This document shows, in pieces, positions 1 to 5,026 of a stretch of 5,026 bases of DNA. The notes beneath the pieces were generated by a model that saw nothing but the letters and a program-made list of their open reading frames with translations, did no database searches and was not told the origin of the DNA. The translations under genes were made by a program, and so were the position numbers. Position 1 is the first letter of the stretch. Each line of letters starts with the position of its first letter. The stretch is from assembly GCA_039184055.1 (NCBI GenBank), contig JBCDBH010000421.1, forward strand, positions 1-5,026, read 5' to 3'. The stretch is from JBCDBH01 sp039184055. Lineage in GTDB: Bacteria; Acidobacteriota; Thermoanaerobaculia; Multivoradales; J023.

Positions 1-633
1 CTGACCACCGCGTGGGAAATGGGGCCGACCCAGGTCAAAGAACGCTACGGCACCGCGGGCGCTGATCAGGCGCGCTGGCAGGTGTGGATGCGACAGGGAG
101 AAGGGGAGTGGAGCGCGGCGCTCGACGGCACCTGGAAACGATTGGAGGCGTCCGCGATGGCGATCGATCACAGTCAATTTGTCGGCTCGGGACCAGACGT
201 GCGGACGATCGAGCTCGACGTCACCATCGCCGCGTCGCGTGACGCGGTCTACCGCGCCTGGACCGATAGCGATGGCTTCAAGGCGGCCTACGGCCCCGAC
301 AACGAAGCCCTCCACGCCGACATCGCGCTCGAGATCGGCGGACGTTACGAATGGCTTTTCGACGGCAAGATCGGCTCGAACGGCTGTCAGGTGCTCAGCT
401 ACCTGCCCGGTCGCATGCTCAGCTTCACCTGGAACGCGCCTCCCAACCAGGCGGCGAACCGCGAAAAACGCACCTGGGTGGTGGTCGAGTTCGCCGATGG
501 GGAAGACGGTCACACCGCCGTCACCCTGACTCATCTGGGGTTTGGCGAAGGCGAGGAGTGGGACACCACCCGTGACTACTTCCAGCAGGCCTGGCGGTAC
601 GTGCTCGACACGATGAAAAAGAACCTCGAGTAG
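1..633 (+). CDS. AHSA1/SRPBCC-domain protein with a probable NTF2/SnoaL-like tail at its N-terminus (5' partial)
   Basis: The frame is open from base 1 to the TAG at 631-633, so the true start may lie outside the window. From about base 190 to the end the product reads as an AHSA1-type SRPBCC (START-like) domain. It has an opening strand IELDVTIAAS, then DAVYRAWTD, the family-typical IGGRYEW, a LPGRMLSFTWN segment, a VVVEF...TAVTLTHLGF strand pair and a C-terminal helix YFQQAWRYVLDTMKKNLE. These domains form a hydrophobic cavity and act in the cytoplasm as ligand-binding or co-chaperone-like proteins; the ligand here cannot be read. The preceding 50 residues, with RWQVWMRQGEGEWSAALDG, resemble the last strands of a SnoaL/DUF4440 (NTF2-like) domain, which suggests a two-domain fusion. 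Other starts are ATG 19 and ATG 157. ATG 157 has a strong GGAGG and would give a stand-alone 158-aa AHSA1 protein of normal family length. Family call firm, start uncertain. Confidence 0.85.
   Translation: MTTAWEMGPTQVKERYGTAGADQARWQVWMRQGEGEWSAALDGTWKRLEASAMAIDHSQFVGSGPDVRTIELDVTIAASRDAVYRAWTDSDGFKAAYGPDNEALHADIALEIGGRYEWLFDGKIGSNGCQVLSYLPGRMLSFTWNAPPNQAANREKRTWVVVEFADGEDGHTAVTLTHLGFGEGEEWDTTRDYFQQAWRYVLDTMKKNLE
144..148 (+). promoter_or_regulatory. Shine-Dalgarno-like GGAGG before ATG 157
   Basis: GGAGG lies 8 nt before an in-frame ATG at 157, which is ideal spacing. It would allow separate translation of the AHSA1 domain starting MAIDHSQF. The upstream frame is open and looks coding, so this is either the real start or an internal start inside a fused gene. 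Confidence 0.45.
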
Positions 634-812
634 CCCGCATGTCTCATCAGCCCGCCGGCTGCAGCGCGGAAGCGCACGCAATCTCCGGGCGTGCTCGCTC
701 TTCGCTCCCTCGACGTACCTACGGGTACGCCTCCGGTCGCTCATCCCTGTGCTGCCCAGATTTCACGCACGCTTCCGCGCTTCGCTACGGCGTTTGATGA
801 GACATGCGGGCT
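632..812. repeat. 181-bp imperfect palindrome (MITE/REP-like intergenic element)
   Basis: The ends are 17-bp perfect inverted repeats: AGCCCGCATGTCTCATC at 632-648 and its reverse complement at 796-812. Inside them GCGCGGAAGCG (664-674) pairs with CGCTTCCGCGC (770-780), and GGGC (687-690) pairs with GCCC (754-757). In the middle CGTACC (714-719) and GGTACG (724-729) form a hairpin with a TACG loop. All arms share one centre near base 722, so the whole element can fold into one long interrupted cruciform or RNA hairpin. It begins at the second base of the TAG stop of the upstream gene. I see no convincing protein in it; a 65-codon frame over 691-888 has no family resemblance. Likely roles are a non-autonomous mobile repeat and a terminator or mRNA stabiliser for the upstream gene. 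Structure is seen directly; mobility is inferred. Confidence 0.8.
714..729. other. Central hairpin with UACG tetraloop in the palindromic element
   Basis: CGTACC and GGTACG form a 6-bp stem closing the loop TACG. UNCG-type loops are very stable in RNA, so this would be the tip of the folded element on the + strand transcript. Confidence 0.6.
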
Positions 813-869
813 GCGGGCTGATCACACTCCGTCACGACCCTGCCGCGTCGTCGCCACACTTCGGTTCGG

Positions 870-901
870 TGACGTCATAGTCAGCTGATGCGATGACGTC
901 A
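870..901. promoter_or_regulatory. Paired TGACGTCA palindromes before the 901 gene (candidate operator)
   Basis: The perfect 8-bp palindrome TGACGTCA occurs at 870-877 and again at 894-901, 24 bp apart from start to start (a little over two helical turns). The second copy ends on the A of the ATG start. A dimeric regulator could bind such a pair, but the regulator is unknown and no clear -35/-10 pair is visible nearby. Confidence 0.35.
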
Positions 902-917
902 TGCTCGTCATCGCATC
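887..917 (+). promoter_or_regulatory. Hairpin enclosing the start codon of the 901 gene
   Basis: GATGCGATGAC (887-897) is perfectly complementary to GTCATCGCATC (907-917), with a 9-nt loop at 898-906 that contains the ATG at 901. No Shine-Dalgarno sequence is visible before this ATG. In the mRNA the hairpin would cover the ribosome-binding region, so it could control translation or simply mark a structured leader. The pairing is seen; the function is inferred. Confidence 0.4.
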
Positions 918-2268
918 GCTTTCGTTCGTTCTCGACCTCGCGGCGTTGCTCGGTCAAGCGCTCGGCGCGCTATGGGTGTTCTATGGCTTGGTCTTGGTCG
1001 TCACCACCATGTACCCGGGTCATGGGCTCGTCTTCGTCTACTTTCTCTATCTCGCCGTCCACGAGCCCCAGCCCGGGCCGATCCAGCGGGCGATCGCCCT
1101 ACCTTTCGAGCTTTTCTACTGCCTGCTCAACCCGCTGGTGTATTTACTGATCTTCGTACGCACCAGCACCGACGGCGACCTCTTTCTCGACGTTCGGTCC
1201 GGCCCGCTCGATCCACTCGCCTGGACCTTGCTAGTCGTGCTCTGGGCGTTGCGCTTCGTGCCCAAGGAAGTCTTGGCGGCGCGACGCAACTGGGTGCGTA
1301 GCCTGCTGATCGCCGGGCTGGTCGTGCTCGCCGTCTATACCGTGCGTGACTTCAGTCAGCCCGTCGGAGGCTCCGGAACGTCCTTCTCCAACTCGACGGT
1401 ACGGCTCTACTACCTCGGTGGCATCGCGATGCTCTACCTCATCCCGGGGCTCACGCTGGTGCGCTTCCTACGCGACACCTGGCGTCAGCCATGGCGTGGT
1501 TTCGTGCTCGTACGAGGAAGCATCGGCGCCAAGCTCGGCGTGGCGGTCGCGGTTCCGATTCTGCTCAGCGTGCTCTTGCTTCACCTCAGGCCATCCGAGG
1601 GCCATGTACGCGACACGTTGCTGAGCCAGCGCGGCAGCATCCTCGAAGCCGCCGAGGCCACCGGTACCGATCCGCGCACCCTCGCCGCCATGCTCCATGT
1701 CTTGCAGCGGCGACAAGGTGGAAGCTTCGCCACCACCCTCGAAACCCTGCTCATCGAGACCTGGCGCGACGTGCCGCCCAATACCTACCTTCTCGCCGAC
1801 GCCGTCGATCCATCCATCGGCTTCGCCCAGATCAAACCCACCACCGCCATGACCGCCCTTTACCTCGTCGAGAGCATCCAGGTCCGTCGTCAGGGTCGCT
1901 ATTACTTCGACGCCTACACCACCATCGGCTTCGATCGCAACCAATGGTCCTTCGACGCCCCCGACGTCGCCGACCTCGACGCCCCGGATGCCTGGTACCC
2001 CAGCCGCCGGGAAGTCGTCGACCAGCTTCTCGACGACCGCTCCGCCATCTGGATGTGTGCATTGATCCTCGAGCTCCACGCCCGGCAATGGGACCGAGCC
2101 GGCCACCCCATCCGTGACCGGCCCGACATCCTGGCAACTCTCTACCAATTGGGATTCGATCGCTCATGGCCCAAGGCCGAGCCGGTCGCGAACGGGTTTG
2201 GACGAGACGTGGAACAAGCGCGGCAGCTCGAGTGGATCGAGAGCTTCGAAGCCGAAGGATCAGACTAG
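901..2268 (+). CDS. Integral membrane protein with C-terminal lysozyme/transglycosylase-like domain
   Basis: The 455-aa product has two halves. Residues 1-228 are strongly hydrophobic, with about six or seven membrane segments near 8-36, 40-53, 64-86, 104-120, 134-146, 166-189 and 209-227. Residues 229-455 are soluble and probably periplasmic. This half has a lysozyme-like (SLT-type) pattern: a helix TGTDPRTLAAMLHVLQRRQ (255-272), then DPSIGFAQIKPTTAM (303-317), which matches the 'S-x-G-x-x-Q-I-x-P-x-T-A' signature of transglycosylase-like folds. A later helix at 371-400 leads into RPDILATLYQLGF (407-419), in the place of the usual 'YN-x-G' motif. The catalytic Glu normally found in the first helix is not evident; Leu268-Gln269 sit there. 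The protein may bind rather than cut peptidoglycan, or use Glu281 or Glu286. The start is ATG 901 because an in-frame TGA (886-888) lies just upstream. No partner gene adjoins. Membrane half unrecognised; domain call for the other half moderate. Confidence 0.75.
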   Translation: MLVIASLSFVLDLAALLGQALGALWVFYGLVLVVTTMYPGHGLVFVYFLYLAVHEPQPGPIQRAIALPFELFYCLLNPLVYLLIFVRTSTDGDLFLDVRSGPLDPLAWTLLVVLWALRFVPKEVLAARRNWVRSLLIAGLVVLAVYTVRDFSQPVGGSGTSFSNSTVRLYYLGGIAMLYLIPGLTLVRFLRDTWRQPWRGFVLVRGSIGAKLGVAVAVPILLSVLLLHLRPSEGHVRDTLLSQRGSILEAAEATGTDPRTLAAMLHVLQRRQGGSFATTLETLLIETWRDVPPNTYLLADAVDPSIGFAQIKPTTAMTALYLVESIQVRRQGRYYFDAYTTIGFDRNQWSFDAPDVADLDAPDAWYPSRREVVDQLLDDRSAIWMCALILELHARQWDRAGHPIRDRPDILATLYQLGFDRSWPKAEPVANGFGRDVEQARQLEWIESFEAEGSD

Positions 2269-2301
2269 GAGCCTGTCGCATATCAAGCTTCAGGCCCCTA
2301 G
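2265..2301 (+). terminator. Candidate terminator hairpin at the end of the 901-2268 gene
   Basis: CTAGGAGCCTG (2265-2275) pairs with CAGGCCCCTAG (2291-2301) in 10 of 11 positions around a 15-nt loop, and the left arm includes the TAG stop. Downstream there is only a short broken T-run (TTTCCTT), so it is a weak intrinsic terminator at best. On the minus strand the single mismatch becomes a G-U pair, so it may also fold in nhaA transcripts. Confidence 0.35.
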
Positions 2302-2322
2302 CATCAGTTTCCTTCGCCCTGT

Positions 2323-2375
2323 TTAGTCCTGGGCCGCTTCCTTGGGCCGTGTTAGTCCTGAGCGGCTTCCTTCGG
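2323..2375 (-). repeat. Direct duplication of the nhaA 3' end (24-bp copies, 29-bp period)
   Basis: On the minus strand the last eight codons of nhaA (2352-2375) encode PKEAAQD and a TAA stop. A second copy of the same 24 bases lies at 2323-2346 and again spells PKEAAQD-stop. The copies differ at three bases, all in third codon positions and all synonymous. The 29-bp offset places the second copy out of frame with nhaA, so it is not read in the normal product. A more degenerate third trace may exist at about 2297-2320 (TTTCCTTCGCCCTG). Confidence 0.7.
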
Positions 2376-3653
2376 AAGCACCGTCCGCAGGATCAGTAGG
2401 CCGATGATGGCGGCCGCCACCGAGGCGCTGATGATGCCGAGCTTGGCCTGTTCTTCGAGCCCACCGGTACCGAAGGCGAGGTTGGCGATGAAGAGCGACA
2501 TGGTAAAGCCGATCGCGGCGAGCATCGACGCGCCGAGCATGGCGCCCCAATTGATGCCTTCGGGTAGCTTGACCCAGCCGAGCTTGGCGGCGATGAAGGA
2601 GAAGCCGGCGATGCCGATCGGCTTACCGAGCAGCAGCCCGAGGAAAATGCCCAGGCTCACCGGGGCGGTCAGGCTGGCGTCTTCACCGAGCGTGAAACCG
2701 GCGTTCATCAGCGCGAAAACCGGCATGATCACAAAGGCCACCCAGGGCTGGAGCAGATGCTCGAGGTCGTGGAGCGGGCTTTGCGCCTTGTCGACGAGAT
2801 GTTCCAGATGGGTGAGCTCGGCTTCCCGATAGTCGGGATCGTCACCCTTGAACATCTTCGAGAGCTCTTTGGGAATCTGATCGTGGGGAATCAGCGGCTT
2901 CATCGGAATGGTGAAGGCGAGCAGCACACCCGCCACCGTGGCGTGCACGCCCGACTTGAGCATGAAGTACCACATGACGATGCCGATCACCGCGAATACC
3001 GCTAGCCGTCGTCCACCGATCCATTTGTATCCCCACGCCAGGCCCCACACCCCGAGTGAAATGGCCAGCATGTCGAGCTTGAGGTTCTCGGTGTAGAAGA
3101 CCGCGATCACCAACACCGCGCCCAAATCGTCGACGATCGCGATCGCCGTGAGCAGTACTTTGAGCGCCAGGGGCACCCGCGAGCCGAGCAGGGCCAACAT
3201 CCCGAGCGCGAAGGCGATATCGGTCGCCATCGGAATACCCCAGCCATTCGACTCCGTGCCGCTCGGATTGAGCGAGAAATAGATCAGCGCCGGTGCCACC
3301 ATGCCACCGACCGCCGCCACCATGGGTAGTCGACGCGCCGCCGCGTCGGCCAGCTCACCCACCTTGAGCTCACGCTTGATTTCGAGACCGACAAAGAGGA
3401 AAAACACCGCCATCAGCAGATCGTTCACCCACAGGATGAAGGCCTTCTCCAGTCCCCAATCGCCAAACTTCAACCCCACCGGCATTTCCTTGATCGCGGT
3501 GTAGCTGTCGGCGAAGGGCGAGTTCGCCCACAAGAACGCAATCGCCGCGGCACCGATCAAGATCAGGCCACTGGCGCTTTCGCTTTCGACAAAGCTCTGG
3601 AAGGGGCTGAGCAGACGCTTGACGGGCTTGGGGAGACGTTTTGCTTTGGCCAC
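2352..3653 (-). CDS. nhaA: Na+/H+ antiporter NhaA
   Basis: This inner-membrane secondary transporter exchanges cytoplasmic Na+ (or Li+) for external protons and serves sodium and alkaline-pH homeostasis. The family marks are complete. GLEIKREL carries the Glu equivalent to E. coli E78 (residue 91 here), and ATDIAFALG carries the D133 equivalent (residue 145). AIVDDLGAVLVIA carries the ion-binding Asp pair D163/D164 (residues 175-176), and LLGKPIGI carries the K300 equivalent (residue 344). SPLHDLEHLLQPWVAF...PVFALMNAG is the conserved late block. The 433-aa length exceeds the 388 aa of E. coli, partly from a charged cytoplasmic stretch around residues 258-292. I chose GTG 3653, which follows GAGAGG after a 4-nt gap and leaves a normal basic leader MAKAKRLPKPVKR. 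The frame also opens at GTG 3713 (453 aa), but that start has no ribosome site and adds a non-family stretch. The gene stands alone, convergent with the 901-2268 gene. Confidence 0.97.
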   Translation of the reverse strand: MAKAKRLPKPVKRLLSPFQSFVESESASGLILIGAAAIAFLWANSPFADSYTAIKEMPVGLKFGDWGLEKAFILWVNDLLMAVFFLFVGLEIKRELKVGELADAAARRLPMVAAVGGMVAPALIYFSLNPSGTESNGWGIPMATDIAFALGMLALLGSRVPLALKVLLTAIAIVDDLGAVLVIAVFYTENLKLDMLAISLGVWGLAWGYKWIGGRRLAVFAVIGIVMWYFMLKSGVHATVAGVLLAFTIPMKPLIPHDQIPKELSKMFKGDDPDYREAELTHLEHLVDKAQSPLHDLEHLLQPWVAFVIMPVFALMNAGFTLGEDASLTAPVSLGIFLGLLLGKPIGIAGFSFIAAKLGWVKLPEGINWGAMLGASMLAAIGFTMSLFIANLAFGTGGLEEQAKLGIISASVAAAIIGLLILRTVLPKEAAQD

Positions 3654-3657
3654 GGTA

Positions 3658-3663
3658 CCTCTC
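3658..3663 (-). promoter_or_regulatory. Ribosome binding site supporting the nhaA GTG start
   Basis: GAGAGG on the minus strand sits 4 nt before GTG 3653. The spacing is slightly short, but the upstream alternative GTG 3713 has nothing comparable, so this site decides the start. Confidence 0.5.
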
Positions 3664-3800
3664 GAAGTGTCGGTTGTAGCGGCAATTCTCTCACGAGTCG
3701 CGTTGCCGAGCACGACATGATGACTCGATCGTCATACTGAGCTCTGGGTCGGTCAGGACCCCGTTCGTTTGGCCTGAGCTGCTCTCAATGGGCCTCCCAA

Positions 3801-4005
3801 GGCGCTCCGAGCGATCTCCTCGTTGCGAAAAAGTACAACTGAGTGCTCCTTGTACCATTTTCAAATAGAAGTCCGGTAAGAGGCGCTCCGAGCGTCTTTC
3901 GGCGTGCGAAAAGTACAATCGGGCGTCCTTTGTACCATTTTCAAATAAAAAGCTCGGTTTTTGCCGCTCCGAACGTGCGAAATCGTACAATTGGTCCATC
4001 TGGCC
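3801..4005. repeat. 81-bp tandem repeat array, two full units and one partial
   Basis: Units start at 3801, 3882 and 3963, each opening with GGCGCTCCGAGCG (GCCGCTCCGAACG in the third). Each continues with a TGCGAAA...GTACAA block, and in the first two units TTGTACCATTTTCAAATA follows. The spacing is exactly 81 bp twice, but small indels inside cancel out: five A's against four after GCG, and one extra base near the unit end. The third unit lacks about a dozen bases and decays after GTACAA. Within each full unit GTACAA and TTGTAC form a 6-bp inverted repeat with an 11-nt gap (3833-3838/3850-3855 and 3913-3918/3930-3935). CGCTC-C-GAGCG is a near-palindrome. The array looks like a dispersed intergenic repeat that has locally tandem-duplicated; a regulatory binding array for either flanking gene is an alternative. 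Confidence 0.85.
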
Positions 4006-4168
4006 GTTTTGTCGAGTCAAAACCGATCTTCGTTGTCCATGTCCACGAAACCGTGAGGCGCTTCTCAGGCTCGAGGCGGTCTGCTAGCTTTCATCAATCT
4101 ATGGAACAGTGCTCGTGGGGTTTGCTCATAAGAAAATTGGGAGCAGGCTGATCCCGAGCGACATGCCG

Positions 4169-4173
4169 AGGAG
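4169..4173 (+). promoter_or_regulatory. Ribosome binding site for the 4181 gene
   Basis: AGGAG within GAGGAGAG lies 7 nt before ATG 4181. It fixes the start there rather than at the upstream in-frame GTG 4109, and it leaves a clean signal peptide at the N-terminus. Confidence 0.75.
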
Positions 4174-4180
4174 AGCAACA

Positions 4181-4687
4181 ATGATGACGCCTCGTATTCT
4201 CCTATTCGTTTCTCTAATTCTCGTTCCGATGGCCTTGTCTGCGCACGGTGGTGGTCTGGACCGCCACGGTTGTCATCAAAATCGCAAGACCGGTGGGTAC
4301 CACTGTCATCGCAGCCCATCGCCACCGCGTGTGTACACTCCTCTGCCGAAACGGTCGAACCCGCCAACGGTCAAGCCGCAGTCACCGACCGAGCTTGTCG
4401 AGACGCTCTCACCTTTACTGGAGCAAGCGAACGAGCAGCGGTCGATCACTCCGCCGACGCCGATCACGGATTCCAGTGTCGTGCTGCTCGTTCAAGCGAC
4501 CTTGCGGGTGCTCGGTGAACACAGAGTTCAGCTCGACGGCGAGATCGGCTACGAGACCGTGACTGCGGTACAGCGTTTTCAACGAGCTCACGGTCTCGAT
4601 CCGACCGGCGTCATCAGCCAAGATCTCGTCCGAGCGTTGGCGCGCCAGCTCGAGACGACCCGGCCATGCGTCGCCGAGGTTCGATGA
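4181..4687 (+). CDS. Exported YHYH-motif protein with C-terminal peptidoglycan-binding domain
   Basis: The 168-aa product starts with a signal peptide, MMTPRILLFVSLILVPMALSA, likely cut after Ala21. The mature N-terminus (21-44) is a compact Cys/His-rich motif, AHGGGLD..GCH...KTGGYHCH, with Cys31, Cys42 and several His. It is the 'YHYH' type motif found in many small secreted proteins and near some nucleases, and it could bind metal or form a disulfide; its role is not established. A Pro-rich linker follows (about 45-95). Residues 98-158 form a PG_binding_1 domain: LLVQATLRVLG, then LDGEIGYETVTAVQRFQRAHGLDPTGVIS, with the typical dG-x-x-G-x-x-T-x-x-A-x-x-x-F-Q pattern. The protein therefore probably sits on peptidoglycan in the periplasm. 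No catalytic domain is visible. The start with RBS at 4169-4173 is well supported. The gene converges on the LRR gene, with only 10 bp between stops. Confidence 0.85.
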   Translation: MMTPRILLFVSLILVPMALSAHGGGLDRHGCHQNRKTGGYHCHRSPSPPRVYTPLPKRSNPPTVKPQSPTELVETLSPLLEQANEQRSITPPTPITDSSVVLLVQATLRVLGEHRVQLDGEIGYETVTAVQRFQRAHGLDPTGVISQDLVRALARQLETTRPCVAEVR

Positions 4688-4697
4688 GCCGTCTTCG

Positions 4698-5026
4698 TCA
4701 ACTCACGATCGCGTTGCCGAATTCATCGAATCCAGGTGGAAGCGTCGCGAGCGGATTGTTCCGCAGACGGAGCTGCCGCAGCTTGGGAAGCCCGAGGATG
4801 ACATCGGGGATTTCGGTGAGCTGATTGTCCGAGAGGTCGAGCACTTCGAGTTTGTCGAGCCGTGCGATGGCTTCGGGGATGGAACGGAGCCCGTTGCCGT
4901 CGAGGGTGAGGTAGGTGAGCTCGGTCAGCTCGAACACACAGCTGGGAACCGCGTCGAAGTGATTGTCTTCGAGACACAGCGCGGTGAGGCCGCTCAGCCG
5001 GTCGAACGAATCGGGGAGCGTAGTCA
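4698..5026 (-). CDS. Leucine-rich repeat protein (C-terminal part; start beyond window)
   Basis: The minus frame is open from the window edge (first full codon at 5024) to TGA at 4698-4700, giving 108 residues. It contains successive 23-residue leucine-rich repeats, each with an L-x-x-L-x-x-L-x-L-x-x-N-x-L-x-x-x-P pattern. Examples are LTALCLEDNHFDAVP, LTYLTLDGNGLRSIP, LEVLDLSDNQLTEIP and LRQLRLRNNPLATLP. A short tail FDEFGNAIVS ends the protein. Such repeats form a curved protein-binding scaffold. The partner and location cannot be told because the N-terminal part is missing. An internal GTG at 4937 could be mistaken for a start, but the repeats clearly continue upstream of it. The two Cys (in LCLED and PSCVF) sit in the first repeats seen. 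Confidence 0.88.
   Translation of the reverse strand, partial: TTLPDSFDRLSGLTALCLEDNHFDAVPSCVFELTELTYLTLDGNGLRSIPEAIARLDKLEVLDLSDNQLTEIPDVILGLPKLRQLRLRNNPLATLPPGFDEFGNAIVS

Larger units (their letters stand above)
3654..4180. other. 527-bp intergenic region between divergent nhaA and the YHYH/PG-binding gene
   Basis: This is the main non-coding stretch. It should hold the promoters for nhaA (leftward) and for the gene at 4181 (rightward), but I could not find a convincing -35/-10 pair for either. Its middle is the 81-bp repeat array. The flanks show only small hairpins: GGGTC/GACCC at 3746-3750 and 3757-3761, and GTTTTG/CAAAAC at 4006-4011 and 4018-4023. Open frames here (minus 3691-4020, plus 3843-4151) run through repeats and match no family I know. 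Confidence 0.6.

Noticed and set aside
691..888. Plus-strand 65-codon frame within and after the palindromic element
   Set aside because: Half of it is palindrome sequence, and the product shows no domain or signal.
1491..2117. Plus-strand open frame of 208 codons in another phase of the 901-2268 gene
   Set aside because: It is extremely Arg/Pro/His-rich low-complexity sequence, as expected from out-of-phase reading of a GC-rich gene.
1468..2148. Minus-strand open frame of 226 codons opposite the membrane/lysozyme-like gene
   Set aside because: Its product is Gly/Glu/Val-rich with no family marks. It lies wholly antisense to a well-supported gene in GC-rich DNA, where such shadows are common.
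3654..3713. Extension of nhaA to the upstream GTG at 3713
   Set aside because: No Shine-Dalgarno before it. The added 20 residues are unlike NhaA N-termini, whereas GTG 3653 has GAGAGG.
3801..4005. CRISPR array
   Set aside because: Units are 81 bp with similarity across the whole unit and no constant-repeat/unique-spacer pattern. No cas genes are present.
3691..4020. Minus-strand 109-codon frame across the repeat array, with repeated RSER motifs
   Set aside because: Corresponding repeat bases are read in different phases in the two units, and there is no ribosome site or family match. Best explained as a by-product of the DNA repeats.
4006..4023. GTTTTG/CAAAAC hairpin as a terminator
   Set aside because: AT-rich 6-bp stem without a following T-run, and no gene ends nearby on either strand.
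3843..4151. Plus-strand 102-codon frame over the repeats
   Set aside because: Runs through the non-coding array and into the leader of the 4181 gene, with no recognisable domain.

Overview
The window is about 60% GC and probably comes from a Gram-negative bacterium. The support is a multi-spanning protein with a likely periplasmic lysozyme-like domain, an exported protein with a peptidoglycan-binding domain, and an NhaA antiporter. No marker fixes the taxon, so a proteobacterium is a guess. There is no rRNA, tRNA, CRISPR array, phage module or transposase gene.

Layout, left to right. (1) At 1-633 (+) is the 3' part of a gene with an AHSA1/SRPBCC domain. It is preceded in frame by what looks like the tail of an NTF2/SnoaL-like domain. 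(2) At 632-812, touching that stop codon, is a 181-bp palindromic element with 17-bp perfect ends and a central UACG hairpin. It looks like a non-coding mobile or REP/MITE-like repeat. (3) At 870-917 are two TGACGTCA palindromes and an 11-bp hairpin that holds the next start codon in its loop. (4) At 901-2268 (+) is a 455-aa membrane protein with a C-terminal lysozyme/transglycosylase-like domain that seems to lack the usual glutamate. (5) At 2352-3653 (-), convergent with it, is nhaA. A diverged copy of its last eight codons lies just beyond its stop. (6) The largest non-coding stretch, 3654-4180, contains an 81-bp tandem repeat array at 3801-4005. (7) At 4181-4687 (+) is a small exported protein with a Cys/His-rich YHYH-type motif and a PG_binding_1 domain. 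(8) At 4698-5026 (-), convergent and 10 bp away, is the C-terminal part of a leucine-rich repeat protein that runs off the window.

The genes do not form an operon or an evident shared pathway. Two of them (901-2268 and 4181-4687) point to the cell wall and one to sodium/pH homeostasis. The most unusual content is non-coding: the palindromic element, the 81-bp repeats, the duplicated nhaA end and the structured start of the 901 gene. I see no convincing novel multi-gene system.
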